From DATFVJ01 sp963712955 (GTDB lineage: Bacteria; Actinomycetota; Actinomycetes; Streptosporangiales; Streptosporangiaceae), in NCBI GenBank assembly GCA_963712955.1, contig CAVQKF010000008.1:62001-126000 (forward strand): a stretch of DNA of 64,000 bases, written 5' to 3'. The position numbers were made by a program, and so were the translations under genes. The notes below the pieces were generated by a model. It did not search any database, had not been told where the DNA came from, and was given only the letters and a program-made list of their open reading frames with translations. This document shows, piece after piece, positions 55,496-64,000 of this stretch. The stretch's first letter is position 1, and each line of letters opens with the position of its first letter.

Positions 55496-56571
55496 TTACC
55501 GCTCCTGGTCCGGCTCGGGCTGCCCGTAAGGGCGGGGTGGTTGCTGACCGTAGTGCTCCGGCCCCGGCTGCTGTTGACCGGGCTGGTCGTATTGCTGGCC
55601 CTGTTCGGGCTGGTCGTATTGCTGGCCCTGTTCGGGCTGACCGTATGGCGGCTGCGCGTATTGCGGCTGCCCGGGCGCGACATGATGCGGCTGGCCGGGT
55701 GAGGGTGGCGGCGGCCCGTACGGCTGGTGTCCTGGCGCCTGTTGCCCTGGTTGGCCGTATGGCTGCTGGCCCTGAGCGGGCTGGCCGTATTGCGGCTGCC
55801 CGTAGGGTTGCCCCGGCTCCCCGTACTGAGGCTGCCCGTAGGGTTGCCCCGGCTCCCCGTACTGAGGCTGCCCGTAGGGTTGCCCCGGCTCCCCGTACTG
55901 AGGCTGCCCGTAGGGTTGCCCCGGCTCCCCGTACTGAGGCTGCCCGTAGGGTTGCCCTGGCTCCCCGTACTGAGGCTGCCCGTAGGGTTGCCCCGGCTCC
56001 CCGTACTGAGGCTGCCCGTATTGCGGCGGCCCGTACTGCTGCTGACCGTATTGCGGCGGCCCGTTTTGCGGCTGCCCGTACGGAGCCGGTGCGTAGCCGC
56101 TGGGCTTGCCGACCGCCGTGTAGTACTCGCTGGATTGCCGCTGCCAGAGGAACACGATCGCGGCGAGCCCGACGACCCACTCGAGGAGCATGACGATCCT
56201 GACGCCTGCTGGGAGTGCGCCCGCGAAGCTGAATGCGACGTCAAGGGTAAAGATGCCGAAGAAAACGCTGGACACGATTCGCGCCCAGGCGTGTCCGCGA
56301 TTGTTCGCCCAGGCCATCCAGACCCACAGGCCCGCGAAGATCAGCCCGAAAATCAGCCCGGCGACTACGCTTCCTGCTCTGGGCGCGCCCGAGCTCCCCA
56401 TGAGGTTGCCCATGGTCAGACCGGCGACGAGCCCATAAACCACGGCAAGCACCGCGCCGGCATACATGAGCCTGACCGCATTCACCACGGACGGAGGGGA
56501 TGCGGCCGCTCGGGCATCTGCGCAGCCTGTGGGTATTGCGGGTACTGGGGATATTGCGGGTAGTTGGCCAT
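55496..56571 (-). CDS. Membrane protein with PYGQ-rich disordered tail (one frame break)
   Basis: The uninterrupted frame starts at GTG 56488, but ATG 56571 gives a better N-terminus (MANYPQYPQYPQYPQAAQM). It joins after restoring one C in the C4 run at about 56496, reading ERPHPPPSVVNAVRLM. Four membrane helices follow (AGAVLAVVYGLVAGL, VVAGLIFGLIFAGLWVW, IVSSVFFGIFTLDVAFSF, IVMLLEWVVGLAAIVFLW), then a ~200-residue tail of GEPGQPYGQPQY 12-mers and further PYGQ/EQGQQYD repeats. Actinomycetes often have such proteins (Tyr/Gln/Pro-rich cytoplasmic tails). The function is unknown. Confidence 0.75.
55801..56016. repeat. 36-nt minisatellite inside membrane protein gene
   Basis: Six 36-nt units begin with cgtagggttg at 55801, 55837, 55873, 55909, 55945 and 55981; they are identical except for one C/T change. 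They encode the 12-mer GEPGQPYGQPQY on the minus strand. The near identity indicates recent expansion. Confidence 0.97.
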
Positions 56572-56828
56572 CGTGGCTCCTAGGTTCACGCCCAGGATGG
56601 GCGCGTCAGCCGCTTACACGAATCCTCACGCCTACTGTGCCATCTGGCCGAGTCTAGTTGCTGTTATCGCGATTGCCAGGTCACCGTGTGTACATCGAGC
56701 CTTGGCCAGCACTGGCAGGCTGCGGCAGATCGTGGCCCGTGCCACTGGGGCACAGGTGCCACGGTGACCCTGTTATCAGCCGGATCCGGGGGGAAGCCCT
56801 CGGCCTGAGCCGTGCTCCGCGAAGCGGT

Positions 56829-57098
56829 TCAGCCGCGCTGCAACTGGGCCGCGCGCTTGGCGAGCGCCGACTTGCGGTTCGCCGCCTGGTTCTTGTGGAT
56901 GACGCCCTTGCTAGCGGCCCTGTCCAGTTGGCGGCAGGCGGCGCGCATGGCCTCAGTCGCCGCGTCGACGTCGGGAGCCTCTGCGGCCTCGCGGAACTTG
57001 CGCACAGAAGTCCTCAGTGAGGACTTGACCGCCTTGTTGCGCACACGGGCCTTCTCGTTCTGCTTGTTGCGCTTGATTTGGGATTTAATGTTTGCCAC
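56829..57098 (-). CDS. rpsT: 30S ribosomal protein S20
   Basis: This 89-residue protein, MANIKSQIKRNKQNEKARVRN then VKSSLRTSVRKF, ASKGVIHKNQAANRKSAL and LAKRAAQL, is S20. It binds 16S rRNA early in assembly. GTG 57098 is the start. The position between holA and lepA on the opposite strand is the usual actinobacterial arrangement. Confidence 0.97.
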   Translation of the reverse strand: MANIKSQIKRNKQNEKARVRNKAVKSSLRTSVRKFREAAEAPDVDAATEAMRAACRQLDRAASKGVIHKNQAANRKSALAKRAAQLQRG

Positions 57099-57324
57099 GC
57101 GAAAGCCTCGCTCGAGCTTCGGGTCTGGATCAGGTCGTCACGCTGGTTCATTGCGGTGCGCCGCGCCCCGGACTGCGTGCACGCCTGCGCCGAAGGATAG
57201 CCGAGGCTGCGGCATCTACTCAAACCGACGTGTGATCTAAAGATCATCGCCTGCGCACTGTGCACTGATCTGAGCCCCGCGTAGGGTGTCTCCTCAGGTA
57301 AGGCGCGCCTCGCGGCCGGAGGCG

Positions 57325-58776
57325 CTAGCCGGGCCGCACCCAGTTCTGCAGGTAGGACGTCCAATCGCGGCTCGTGGCGCTGTAGTCCGCGAACAGCGCG
57401 ACCCCGAAAGCGCCGCCGCCACCAGCGCCAGCGCCGCCGCCACCAGCGCCAGCGCCGCCGCCACCAGCGCCAGCGCCAGCGCCGCCGCCACCACCACCAC
57501 TGCCACCGCCATGGTCACCGCTGCGCCCCGCCGCTGTTAACGCGACGCGTATCCCCTGAATGGCCGCGGCGACGGTCTCAGCGCCGGGGTGATGGCCGAG
57601 ATCGCCGTTGTGATAGGCCGGTATACCCATCAGCAGCGCCGTCCGGCGGGGGACCGCGCGCAGCGCCAGCGTTGTTTCGCGTTCGACGTACCCGCCGTAC
57701 CAGGACTGGAAAGGCATCCCGGTGTCGTAGCTCATCACCGCCACCTGGTCCACGCGGCTGGCGACCTGGGTCAGATATCCGGGAGTCCAGAACACCGGCC
57801 TGCCGGTGGCTAGCCGCGCGGGGAGGCGCAGCCCTGATAGCGGTTCAAGCTTGGGAACGGCCACGGACAGCGGGTCGGGACGGAGTTGGCGTGTCGCGCC
57901 CAGCAGGGTGAGCAGCCCGGGATCGCCGCTGGTCACCGGTTCGAGGTCGTAATGCACGCCGGTGAAACCGGCGTGCAGCACCGCTGCGGCCGCTTTAAGG
58001 ACGCGGCCACGGGTGGCGCTGTCGCCTAGGTTGATGTGTCCAGGCCCGATCACGCCGCCGAGCCATGCGGACACCCGCACGCCCGGACAAGCGGCACGGA
58101 ACGAGGCAAGGAAAGCCCCCGCGCCCGCGTACCCGGCTGGTGCGAGCCGCCCCGCACTGTCGAGCCCGCCAGCGAAGACGTAGACATCCCTGATCCCGGA
58201 GCCGCGGATGCGCGCGGCGAGCAGCCGCAGGCCGGCCGGGCTGCGGCGGCCATCCAGCCAGGCGTGCCCCATCCACAGGGCGTCGTGGTCTGTGGACGTC
58301 GCCCATGCCGCGGCCGGGCCGCCGTCGGTACTCTGCAGCAGAAAACCGGCGGTCCCCACGAGCACCGCGACGATGGCGAGCAGCGCCGCCACCCGGACCC
58401 CGATCCACCCGAACGCGCCTCGTGCTGGCCCGAGGGCCGATCCGGACATCCCACGGCCGCCGCCGGACGGCCCACGGCCCCCGCCGGACGGCCCACGGCC
58501 GCCGCCGGACGGCCCACGGCCCCCGCCGGACGGCCCACGGCCCCCGCCAGACGGCCCACGGCCCCCGCCAGACGGCCCACGGCCCCCGCCAGATGAGCCA
58601 GCGCCCCCGCCGCCGCTACCCCCGCCGCCGCGAAAGCCCTGCCCGGCACGGCTTGGACGCAGCCACCACGGCCCGCCGTTCCCCGATGGGTGCTGTTTGG
58701 TCCGCAGCGGCCGCTCGCCGTGTACCCGACGACGCGTGCCTCGCGTCCAGAAGGGACCGCGTCCGCCCCCTGACAT
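57325..58776 (-). CDS. GH18-like (chitinase-fold) membrane-anchored protein with Gly-rich arrays
   Basis: ATG 58776, preceded by AGGAGAGGGG, gives a 483-residue protein. Residues ~60-115 are GGGRGPS heptads from a 21-nt minisatellite. Then comes a membrane anchor (GVRVAALLAIVAVLVGTAGFLL) and an extracellular TIM barrel: LWMGHAWLDG, IRDVYVFAGGLDSAG, VRVSAWLGGVIGPGH, GFTGVHYDLEPV, VAVMSYDTGMPFQSW and ALLMGIPAYHNGD. HYDLEP corresponds to the DxxDxDxE region of GH18 with Asp and Glu retained, so hydrolase activity is possible. A GGGGAGAG linker (57415-57500) precedes the end FGVALFADYSATSRDW. Confidence 0.75.
   Translation of the reverse strand: MSGGGRGPFWTRGTRRRVHGERPLRTKQHPSGNGGPWWLRPSRAGQGFRGGGGSGGGGAGSSGGGRGPSGGGRGPSGGGRGPSGGGRGPSGGGRGPSGGGRGPSGGGRGMSGSALGPARGAFGWIGVRVAALLAIVAVLVGTAGFLLQSTDGGPAAAWATSTDHDALWMGHAWLDGRRSPAGLRLLAARIRGSGIRDVYVFAGGLDSAGRLAPAGYAGAGAFLASFRAACPGVRVSAWLGGVIGPGHINLGDSATRGRVLKAAAAVLHAGFTGVHYDLEPVTSGDPGLLTLLGATRQLRPDPLSVAVPKLEPLSGLRLPARLATGRPVFWTPGYLTQVASRVDQVAVMSYDTGMPFQSWYGGYVERETTLALRAVPRRTALLMGIPAYHNGDLGHHPGAETVAAAIQGIRVALTAAGRSGDHGGGSGGGGGGAGAGAGGGGAGAGGGGAGAGGGGAFGVALFADYSATSRDWTSYLQNWVRPG
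58450..58596. repeat. 21-nt minisatellite inside GH18-like gene
   Basis: Seven 21-nt units (cggacggcccacggcccccgc with C/G and G/A variants) encode SGGGRGP on the minus strand, just before the membrane anchor. Confidence 0.95.
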
Positions 58777-59134
58777 CACGCACCCCTCTCCTTTCGTGAG
58801 GACGCTGAATGCCCAACGCGAACGCCCAGCGTCGTTGGGCGGCCCCGGGACGTGCGACCATGGACGTCGGCAAGTCCTGCACGATCGCGGGCCGGGGCAA
58901 CCCGGGCAACCCCGGATGACAACCAGGAAGCCACCCTGGAGCAACCTCCGTGGCGGCCAAGCCCGGGAAGCAATCCCCGGGCGGAGCAAGCCAGGGAAGC
59001 CACCTGGGCACGGCACGAGACCGCGTACCTGACCATTGAACCTGAACGTGAAACCGTGAACCCGACGACGCTCAGCCGAGCATGCCCGCAGCTACCTACC
59101 CACCCGCCCTCCTACCAAGCTAGACGGACGTACC
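58777..59134. other. 358-nt divergent promoter region
   Basis: This lies between the GH18-like gene and lepA. 58905-59020 holds three to four degenerate ~25-nt repeats of the type caggaagccacc...ggagcaa/gggaagc. No gene is recognised; promoters for both neighbours are expected here. Confidence 0.4.
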
Positions 59135-60970
59135 GTGCCACCGACACCTGAGCCGGGCCGCACCGACCCCGCGGTGATCCGCAACTTCTGCGTCATCGCG
59201 CACATTGATCACGGTAAGTCCACCCTTGCTGACCGTATGCTTCAGCTCACCGGCGTGGTGGCCGGTCGGCAGATGCGCGCGCAGTACCTGGACCGGATGG
59301 ACATCGAGCGGGAACGCGGCATCACGATCAAGAGTCAGGCCGTCCGGCTCCCTTGGACAAGCAGAGACGGGGCCGACTATGTTCTCAACCTCATCGACAC
59401 CCCCGGGCATGTCGACTTCTCCTACGAGGTCTCGCGGTCGCTGGCGGCGTGTGAGGGTGCGGTCCTGCTTGTCGACGCGGCGCAGGGGATCGAGGCGCAG
59501 ACCCTCGCCAACCTGTACCTGGCGCTCGACGCGGACATGCAGATCATCCCGGTACTGAACAAGATCGACCTGCCGGCCGCGCAGCCGGACGCCTATGCGC
59601 GTGAGCTGGCCGGGATCATTGGCTGCGACCCGGACGACGTGCTGCGGGTCTCCGCCAAGACCGGCGAGGGCGTGACCGAACTCCTCAACGCCATCGTGGA
59701 GCAGGTCCCGCCCCCATCCGGCGATCCCGATGCCCCGGCGAGGGCGCTGATCTTCGACTCCGTCTACGACACCTACCGGGGCGTCGTCACCTACGTCCGG
59801 GTCGTCGACGGCCACCTGACCACCCGCGAGCGGAGCGTGATGATGGTCACGGGCGGCGCGCACGAAACGCTCGAGCTTGGCGTGATCTCACCGGAGCCGC
59901 AGCCGCGCGCCTCGCTCGGAGTGGGCGAGGTCGGTTACCTGATCACCGGCGTGAAGGACGTCAGGCAGGCCCGTGTTGGCGACACGGTGACCAGTGCGAG
60001 CCGCCGCGCCGCGGAGCCCCTGGCCGGCTACTCGGACCCGAAGCCGATGGTGTTCTCCGGGCTCTACCCCCTCGACGGCGACGACTACCCTGAGCTGCGC
60101 GACGCGCTCGACAAGCTGCGGCTGAACGACGCCGCCCTTGTCTACGAGCCTGAAACGTCCGCCGCGCTTGGATTCGGTTTCCGCTGCGGCTTCCTCGGTC
60201 TGCTGCACATGGAGATCGTCAGGGAGCGGCTTGAGCGCGAATTCGGCCTGGAACTGATCTCGACGGCCCCGAACGTGGTGTACCGGGTGGTCCTCGACTC
60301 AGGGCAGGAACTGACGGTCACCAACCCGACTGACTACCCGGAGGGCAAGGTCGCCCAGGTCTTCGAGCCCGTGGTCCGTGCCACCCTGCTCGCGCCGAGT
60401 GGGTACATCGGCCAGATCATGGAGCTGTGCCAGAGCAGGCGCGGCACCTTGCTCGCCATGGACTACCTGTCCACCGAGCGGGTCGAGATCCGTTACACCA
60501 TGCCGCTCGGTGAGATCATCTTTGACTTCTTCGATCAGCTCAAGTCGCGTACCCGCGGTTACGCCTCCCTGGACTACGAGCCGGCCGGCGAGCAGGAGGC
60601 CGGCCTGGTCAAGGTCGACATCCTGCTGCAGGGCCAGCCGGTGGACGCGTTCAGCCAGATCGTGCACGCGGACAAGGCACGTGACTACGGTGTCGCGATG
60701 ACGGCCAGGCTCAAGGAACTGATCCCGCGCCAGCAGTTCGAGGTGCCGATCCAGGCGGCGATCGGGTCGCGCATAATCGCCCGTGAGAACATCCGCGCCA
60801 TGCGCAAGGACGTGCTTGCCAAGTGCTACGGCGGCGACATCACGCGAAAGCGCAAGCTGCTCGAGCGGCAGAAGGAGGGCAAGCGCAGGATGAAGACCAT
60901 CGGCCGCGTCGACGTGCCGCAGGAGGCCTTCATCGCCGCTTTGTCGACACAGCAGGTCAATCAGCGCTGA
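59135..60970 (+). CDS. lepA: Elongation factor 4 (LepA)
   Basis: LepA is a translational GTPase that acts on ribosomes during initiation and under ionic stress. Seen: IAHIDHGKSTLADRM (G1), RERGITIKSQAVRL (G2), LIDTPGHVDFSYEVSR (G3), VLNKIDLPAA (G4), domain II, the GFRCGFLGLLHMEIV segment, and the LepA-specific C-terminal domain with KARDYGVAMTARLKELIPRQ and KCYGGDITRKRKLLERQ. It is 611 residues with a GTG start at 59135. Confidence 0.97.
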   Translation: MPPTPEPGRTDPAVIRNFCVIAHIDHGKSTLADRMLQLTGVVAGRQMRAQYLDRMDIERERGITIKSQAVRLPWTSRDGADYVLNLIDTPGHVDFSYEVSRSLAACEGAVLLVDAAQGIEAQTLANLYLALDADMQIIPVLNKIDLPAAQPDAYARELAGIIGCDPDDVLRVSAKTGEGVTELLNAIVEQVPPPSGDPDAPARALIFDSVYDTYRGVVTYVRVVDGHLTTRERSVMMVTGGAHETLELGVISPEPQPRASLGVGEVGYLITGVKDVRQARVGDTVTSASRRAAEPLAGYSDPKPMVFSGLYPLDGDDYPELRDALDKLRLNDAALVYEPETSAALGFGFRCGFLGLLHMEIVRERLEREFGLELISTAPNVVYRVVLDSGQELTVTNPTDYPEGKVAQVFEPVVRATLLAPSGYIGQIMELCQSRRGTLLAMDYLSTERVEIRYTMPLGEIIFDFFDQLKSRTRGYASLDYEPAGEQEAGLVKVDILLQGQPVDAFSQIVHADKARDYGVAMTARLKELIPRQQFEVPIQAAIGSRIIARENIRAMRKDVLAKCYGGDITRKRKLLERQKEGKRRMKTIGRVDVPQEAFIAALSTQQVNQR

Positions 60971-61009
60971 CCGGCGCGCACCGAAGGCAGCCCCTCGAAT
61001 TAGCCTTAA

Positions 61010-61160
61010 CGGCTCGCCGCGTGGCGCGCGGCTTGCGGCGTGTGCGGGGGTTCCAGCGGGGTCGTCCCGCTGGGCTGGCGCGGTCCCTGACTGACGGCTG
61101 CCGCGTGGCGTGTCGCTTGCGGCGCATGCGGGGTTGCTGGCAGGAGCCGCGGTGCGCGAC
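61010..61160. repeat. Imperfect direct repeat and hairpin after lepA
   Basis: A ~30-nt motif (ccgcgtggcg...gcttgcggcg..tgcgggg) occurs at about 61018-61050 and again at about 61100-61133. Between the copies, CCAGCGGG (61053-61060) and CCCGCTGG (61066-61073) form a perfect stem with a 5-nt loop, a possible lepA terminator without U tract. Confidence 0.5.
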
Positions 61161-61239
61161 GGCCGGATGCCCGGCCATCCGCACGGCAGCCCGGCGCACA
61201 CATTCGCGCGGCGGGTCGCGCGCCATTAGCGTGCTTCCT

Positions 61240-61923
61240 ATGGGATCTGCCAAAGTCGTTTCCGTCAACACGGGCCGCGGAGTGGACGCCGACTGGGCCG
61301 GCGCGCTCAAGCACACAGCGATCGACAAGCGCCCGGTGACCGGCGTGGCCGGACCCGGCGGTGCCGCCGTCCCGGTGCGCGTGGGGAGGCTCGGACTTGC
61401 CGGGGACGAGCAGGCCGACAAGGAGCACCACGGCGGGCCCGAACAGGCCGTATACGCGTACGCGCGCGAGGATTTGGACTGGTGGGTGGAGCGCCTCGGC
61501 CGCGAGCTGCCCGACGGCATATTCGGCGAAAACATCACGACCGATGGTCTCGACATCACGGGTGCGCTTATCGGCGAGCGGTGGCAGGTGGGCACCGCGG
61601 TTGTCGAGGTCACCGGCCCGAGGATCCCTTGCGTCGTCTTCCAGAACTGGCTTGGCGAAGAGCAGTGGGTGCGGAGGTTCTCCGCCGCGGCACGGCCGGG
61701 CGCCTACCTGCGGGTGACGCAGGAGGGCGTGGTCGCACCCGGTGACCCGATAGTGATCCTTCAGCGGCCCGCGGCCAGCGTCACGATTGCCGAGTCGATG
61801 CACGCGTACTACGGGGACTCCGGGCTGCTGCGGAGGTTGCTCGAGGTACCTGGCCGCAGCTCGCGGTGGGACGCCGTGGCGCTGAGGGTGCTCAACACGC
61901 CTGCCGCGGCTTCCGGCACCTGA
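61240..61923 (+). CDS. MOSC domain protein
   Basis: This 227-residue MOSC (molybdenum cofactor sulfurase C-terminal) protein contains KVVSVNTGRGVDADW, GLAGDEQADKEHHGGPEQAVYAY, IFGENITTDGLDITGALIG and the RIPCVVFQNWLGE segment with the conserved Cys that carries sulfur or metal. The YiiM-like subgroup acts in detoxification of N-hydroxylated compounds; that assignment is by family only. ATG 61240 is the start. Confidence 0.9.
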   Translation: MGSAKVVSVNTGRGVDADWAGALKHTAIDKRPVTGVAGPGGAAVPVRVGRLGLAGDEQADKEHHGGPEQAVYAYAREDLDWWVERLGRELPDGIFGENITTDGLDITGALIGERWQVGTAVVEVTGPRIPCVVFQNWLGEEQWVRRFSAAARPGAYLRVTQEGVVAPGDPIVILQRPAASVTIAESMHAYYGDSGLLRRLLEVPGRSSRWDAVALRVLNTPAAASGT

Positions 61924-61946
61924 CCTGGACGCCCGCGTGCCCCAGC

Positions 61947-62022
61947 GAGAACCGGCCGTGGGGCGGAACCGGCCGCGGGGCAGAACCGGCCGCGGGGCAG
62001 AACCGTGCGCTGGGGACGGCCG
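61947..62022. repeat. 17-nt repeat array between convergent genes
   Basis: Units aaccggccgcggggcag start at 61949, 61967, 61984 and 62001, spaced 17-18 nt. Unlike the genic arrays, the unit is not a multiple of three. It may serve as a shared transcription end for the MOSC and DUF1707 genes. Confidence 0.8.
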
Positions 62023-62026
62023 TGCG

Positions 62027-62548
62027 CTAGGGATGAGGAGCGGGCCCCAGGGAATGCCCAGCATGCGTGGCCGCGGTTGCGGCCGCGACGATGGTGATCA
62101 TTATGAGCGCTAGGCCGATCCAGCCGAAGGTCAGGCCCACGGTGGCCATACCCTTACCAGACTCGCCGGTCCTGCGGATCTGCCGACGCGCCATGTGCCC
62201 GCAGACGACGGCGGGGATTGTCGTGATGCCGAACAACGGCTGAGCAAGCCCGAGGATGAGCGACGCGATCGCAAGCCCGTTTGTGCCGCGGGCGGGATAG
62301 TGCATCGGCGGAGCGGGCAGCACGGTCCCGAGCGGTCCCGTCGGCAGGTCACAGGTCAGCGCCCCGAGCTCGCCATAGGTGCGTGACGCGAAGATCCTGG
62401 CCATTCGATCGTCGTACTCGTCCTTGGTCAGGCGCCCTTCTGCGAACGCGGACTTGAGCACGTCCACCGCTCGCTCACGGTCGGTGTCGGACGCGCGCAA
62501 CCTGCCGACATCACCGCCGTGTGGACCGTATCCCGGCGCGATGCCCAT
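62027..62548 (-). CDS. DUF1707 and DUF4190 membrane protein
   Basis: Residues ~10-65 (VGRLRASDTDRERAVDVLKSA, GRLTKDEYDDRMARIFASRT) are the SHOCT-like DUF1707 domain. Two membrane helices (LAIASLILGLAQPLFGITTI, VGLTFGWIGLALIMITIV) form a DUF4190 hairpin. ATG 62548 follows GGGAGG; a TTG at 62575 is possible but less likely. The function is unknown. Confidence 0.85.
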   Translation of the reverse strand: MGIAPGYGPHGGDVGRLRASDTDRERAVDVLKSAFAEGRLTKDEYDDRMARIFASRTYGELGALTCDLPTGPLGTVLPAPPMHYPARGTNGLAIASLILGLAQPLFGITTIPAVVCGHMARRQIRRTGESGKGMATVGLTFGWIGLALIMITIVAAATAATHAGHSLGPAPHP

Positions 62549-62712
62549 CGGCGCCTCCCGTACATCGTTACCCAAATGGAAGTCTATCCGGGCGCCGGGC
62601 GCTTCGGGGCTCCCGCGCGCGTTCGTCCGCCGCTTCGCGTCTCATCCGTTAACGTGCTCGGCAAGGGGACGGCGCAGGTGGCGCAGTCCGGACCGGAGAC
62701 TGGAGGGGCCGC

Positions 62713-63933
62713 GTGCCCGCAGCGGCGCTGAACGGCGACCCGGTTCCCGCCGATGGCCAGTTGCCCGCGAGCGCGGTTGGGGCTCTTGGGCGGCAGCCGT
62801 TCGGTATCTATGTGCACGTCCCTTTCTGCCTGACGCGCTGCGGGTACTGCGATTTCAATACCTACACCGCGGCGGAGCTTGGGCCGGGTGCCTCACGCGA
62901 TTCCTATGCGGATCTTGCGATCGCGGAGGTGAGGCTGGCACGGCAGGTGCTCGGCGCCGTGGATCTGCCTGTGCGCAGCGTGTTCTTCGGTGGCGGCACG
63001 CCGACGGTGCTGCGGCCCGCCGATCTGGGGAAGATCCTTGCCGCCATCGGGGCGGAGTTCGGGTTCGAGGCGATCGTGGAGGTCACATCGGAGGCGAACC
63101 CGGAAACTGTGGACGAGCGATCGCTGTCCGCACTGCGTGAGCAGGGGATCAACCGGATGTCGTTCGGGATGCAGAGCGCGGCACCTCACGTGCTCGCGGT
63201 CCTTGACCGTGTGCACACCCCTGGCCGGCCCGTCGAATGCGTCGCCTGGGCGCGGGCAGCCGGGTTCACAGGCGTGAACCTGGACCTCATCTACGGCACC
63301 CCCGGCGAGAGTGACCGGGACTGGACGTGCAGCGTGCAGGCGGCGCTCGCTGCGGGACCCGACCACATCTCGGCGTACGCGCTCATCGTGGAGGAAGGCA
63401 CCAGGCTCGCTGCGAGGATCGCCCGCGGTGAGCTGCCCGCCCCGGATGACGACGCTGCGGCGGACCGTTACCTGGCGGCGGACGAGATGTTTGCCGCGCA
63501 CGGGCTGACCTGGTACGAGATCTCCAACTGGGCTGCGGGGGAAACGGCCAGGTGCCGCCATAACCTGCTGTACTGGAAGGACGCCGACTGGTGGGGGATC
63601 GGCCCGGGCGCGCACAGTCACGTCGGCGGGACCCGCTGGTGGAACGTCAAGCACCCGGCGGCCTACGCGGCGCGGCTGGCCGCCGGGGTGAGCCCCGGGC
63701 ACGCGAGAGAGGTTGTCACGCCGGATCAGCGTCTGCTCGAGCGGGTGATGCTGCGCACCAGGCTGGTCAGCGGCTGTCCGGCCGGCCTGCTCGGCGCGGG
63801 CGGCCAGGCTGCGGCGCAGCGCGCTGTGGCGGACGGGCTCGCGGACCCGGCAGCCTACCGCGCAGGCAGGGTGGTCCTCACCAGGCGTGGCCGGCTGCTC
63901 GCTGACGCCGTCATCCGCGACCTCACGCACTGA
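62713..63933 (+). CDS. hemW: Radical-SAM heme chaperone HemW
   Basis: HemW is a radical-SAM protein that transfers heme to respiratory enzymes and is often misnamed coproporphyrinogen III oxidase. Seen: IYVHVPFCLTRCGYCDFNTY (CxxxCxxC; the HemW extra Cys is absent as in many actinobacteria), VFFGGGTPTVL, EANPETVDERSL, GINRMSFGMQSA, NLDLIYGTPGES and YEISNWAAG. At 406 residues it is full length. GTG 62713 follows GGAGGGG. lepA-hemW is the normal order, here with MOSC and DUF1707 genes between them. Confidence 0.93.
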   Translation: MPAAALNGDPVPADGQLPASAVGALGRQPFGIYVHVPFCLTRCGYCDFNTYTAAELGPGASRDSYADLAIAEVRLARQVLGAVDLPVRSVFFGGGTPTVLRPADLGKILAAIGAEFGFEAIVEVTSEANPETVDERSLSALREQGINRMSFGMQSAAPHVLAVLDRVHTPGRPVECVAWARAAGFTGVNLDLIYGTPGESDRDWTCSVQAALAAGPDHISAYALIVEEGTRLAARIARGELPAPDDDAAADRYLAADEMFAAHGLTWYEISNWAAGETARCRHNLLYWKDADWWGIGPGAHSHVGGTRWWNVKHPAAYAARLAAGVSPGHAREVVTPDQRLLERVMLRTRLVSGCPAGLLGAGGQAAAQRAVADGLADPAAYRAGRVVLTRRGRLLADAVIRDLTH

Positions 63934-64000
63934 CGGGCCCCGTTCCTCACGTCACCATGGGAACGCAGATCCAGCCAGGAATCTGGTAGTGCGAACCGCT

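Noticed and set aside
55801..56016. CRISPR-like regular 36-nt repeats
   Set aside because: The units are directly adjacent with no unique spacers and encode a 12-residue protein repeat; there are no cas genes.

Overview
The window is high-GC actinobacterial chromosome. The evidence is GTG/TTG starts, purple-cluster style gene order (RNase J, ftsK, HTH membrane protein, rimO, pgsA, cinA, clgR, DUF3046, recA, recX, rny, miaB, miaA, dapF, hflX; then holA, rpsT, lepA, hemW), and a sporulating-actinomycete regulator cassette of the WhiJ/DUF397/ATPase type. I cannot name the genus; a filamentous actinomycete such as a Streptosporangiales-like lineage fits best.

Layout. 1-8.7 kb: RNase J end, ftsK, rimO, pgsA, cinA, clgR, tightly packed on +. 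8.8-13.8 kb: an accessory zone with a VOC protein, an Rrf2 regulator, a decayed TPR protein, an integrase fragment and three broken alpha/beta-hydrolase genes. 13.9-19.7 kb: a very large Lhr-type helicase on -, enlarged by repeats. 19.9-24.0 kb: MTA/SAH nucleosidase, DUF3046, a hydrolase-TetR operon and a HipA-like kinase/DUF3037 pair. 24.2-30.2 kb: the DNA-damage promoter region, recA interrupted by an intein inside its P-loop, recX and rny. 30.2-38.5 kb: S9 peptidase, miaB, a LigB-like protein, miaA, dapF, an RraA-like protein. 38.6-46.8 kb: GMC oxidoreductase, glcDEF and malate synthase on -. These last four form a glycolate-to-glyoxylate-to-malate route. 47.1-54.5 kb: hflX, hutI, degV, the WhiJ-like cassette and holA. 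54.5-64 kb: a small TA-like pair, a repeat-rich membrane protein, rpsT, a GH18-like protein, lepA, MOSC, DUF1707 and hemW.

Three window-wide themes stand out. (1) recA carries a full-length intein with a LAGLIDADG endonuclease directly after the Walker A lysine. (2) A GC-rich palindromic element and at least a dozen minisatellites sit inside genes in frame; nearly all unit lengths are multiples of three (9, 15, 18, 21, 24, 30, 36, 42, 81 nt). (3) About fifteen single-base frame breaks hit otherwise intact genes, including essential ones (ftsK, rny, recX, rimO), often in C or G runs. The last point looks more like residual sequencing indels than gene death, so I give the presumed full gene span in those entries and state where each break lies.

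No tRNA, rRNA or CRISPR array was recognised.
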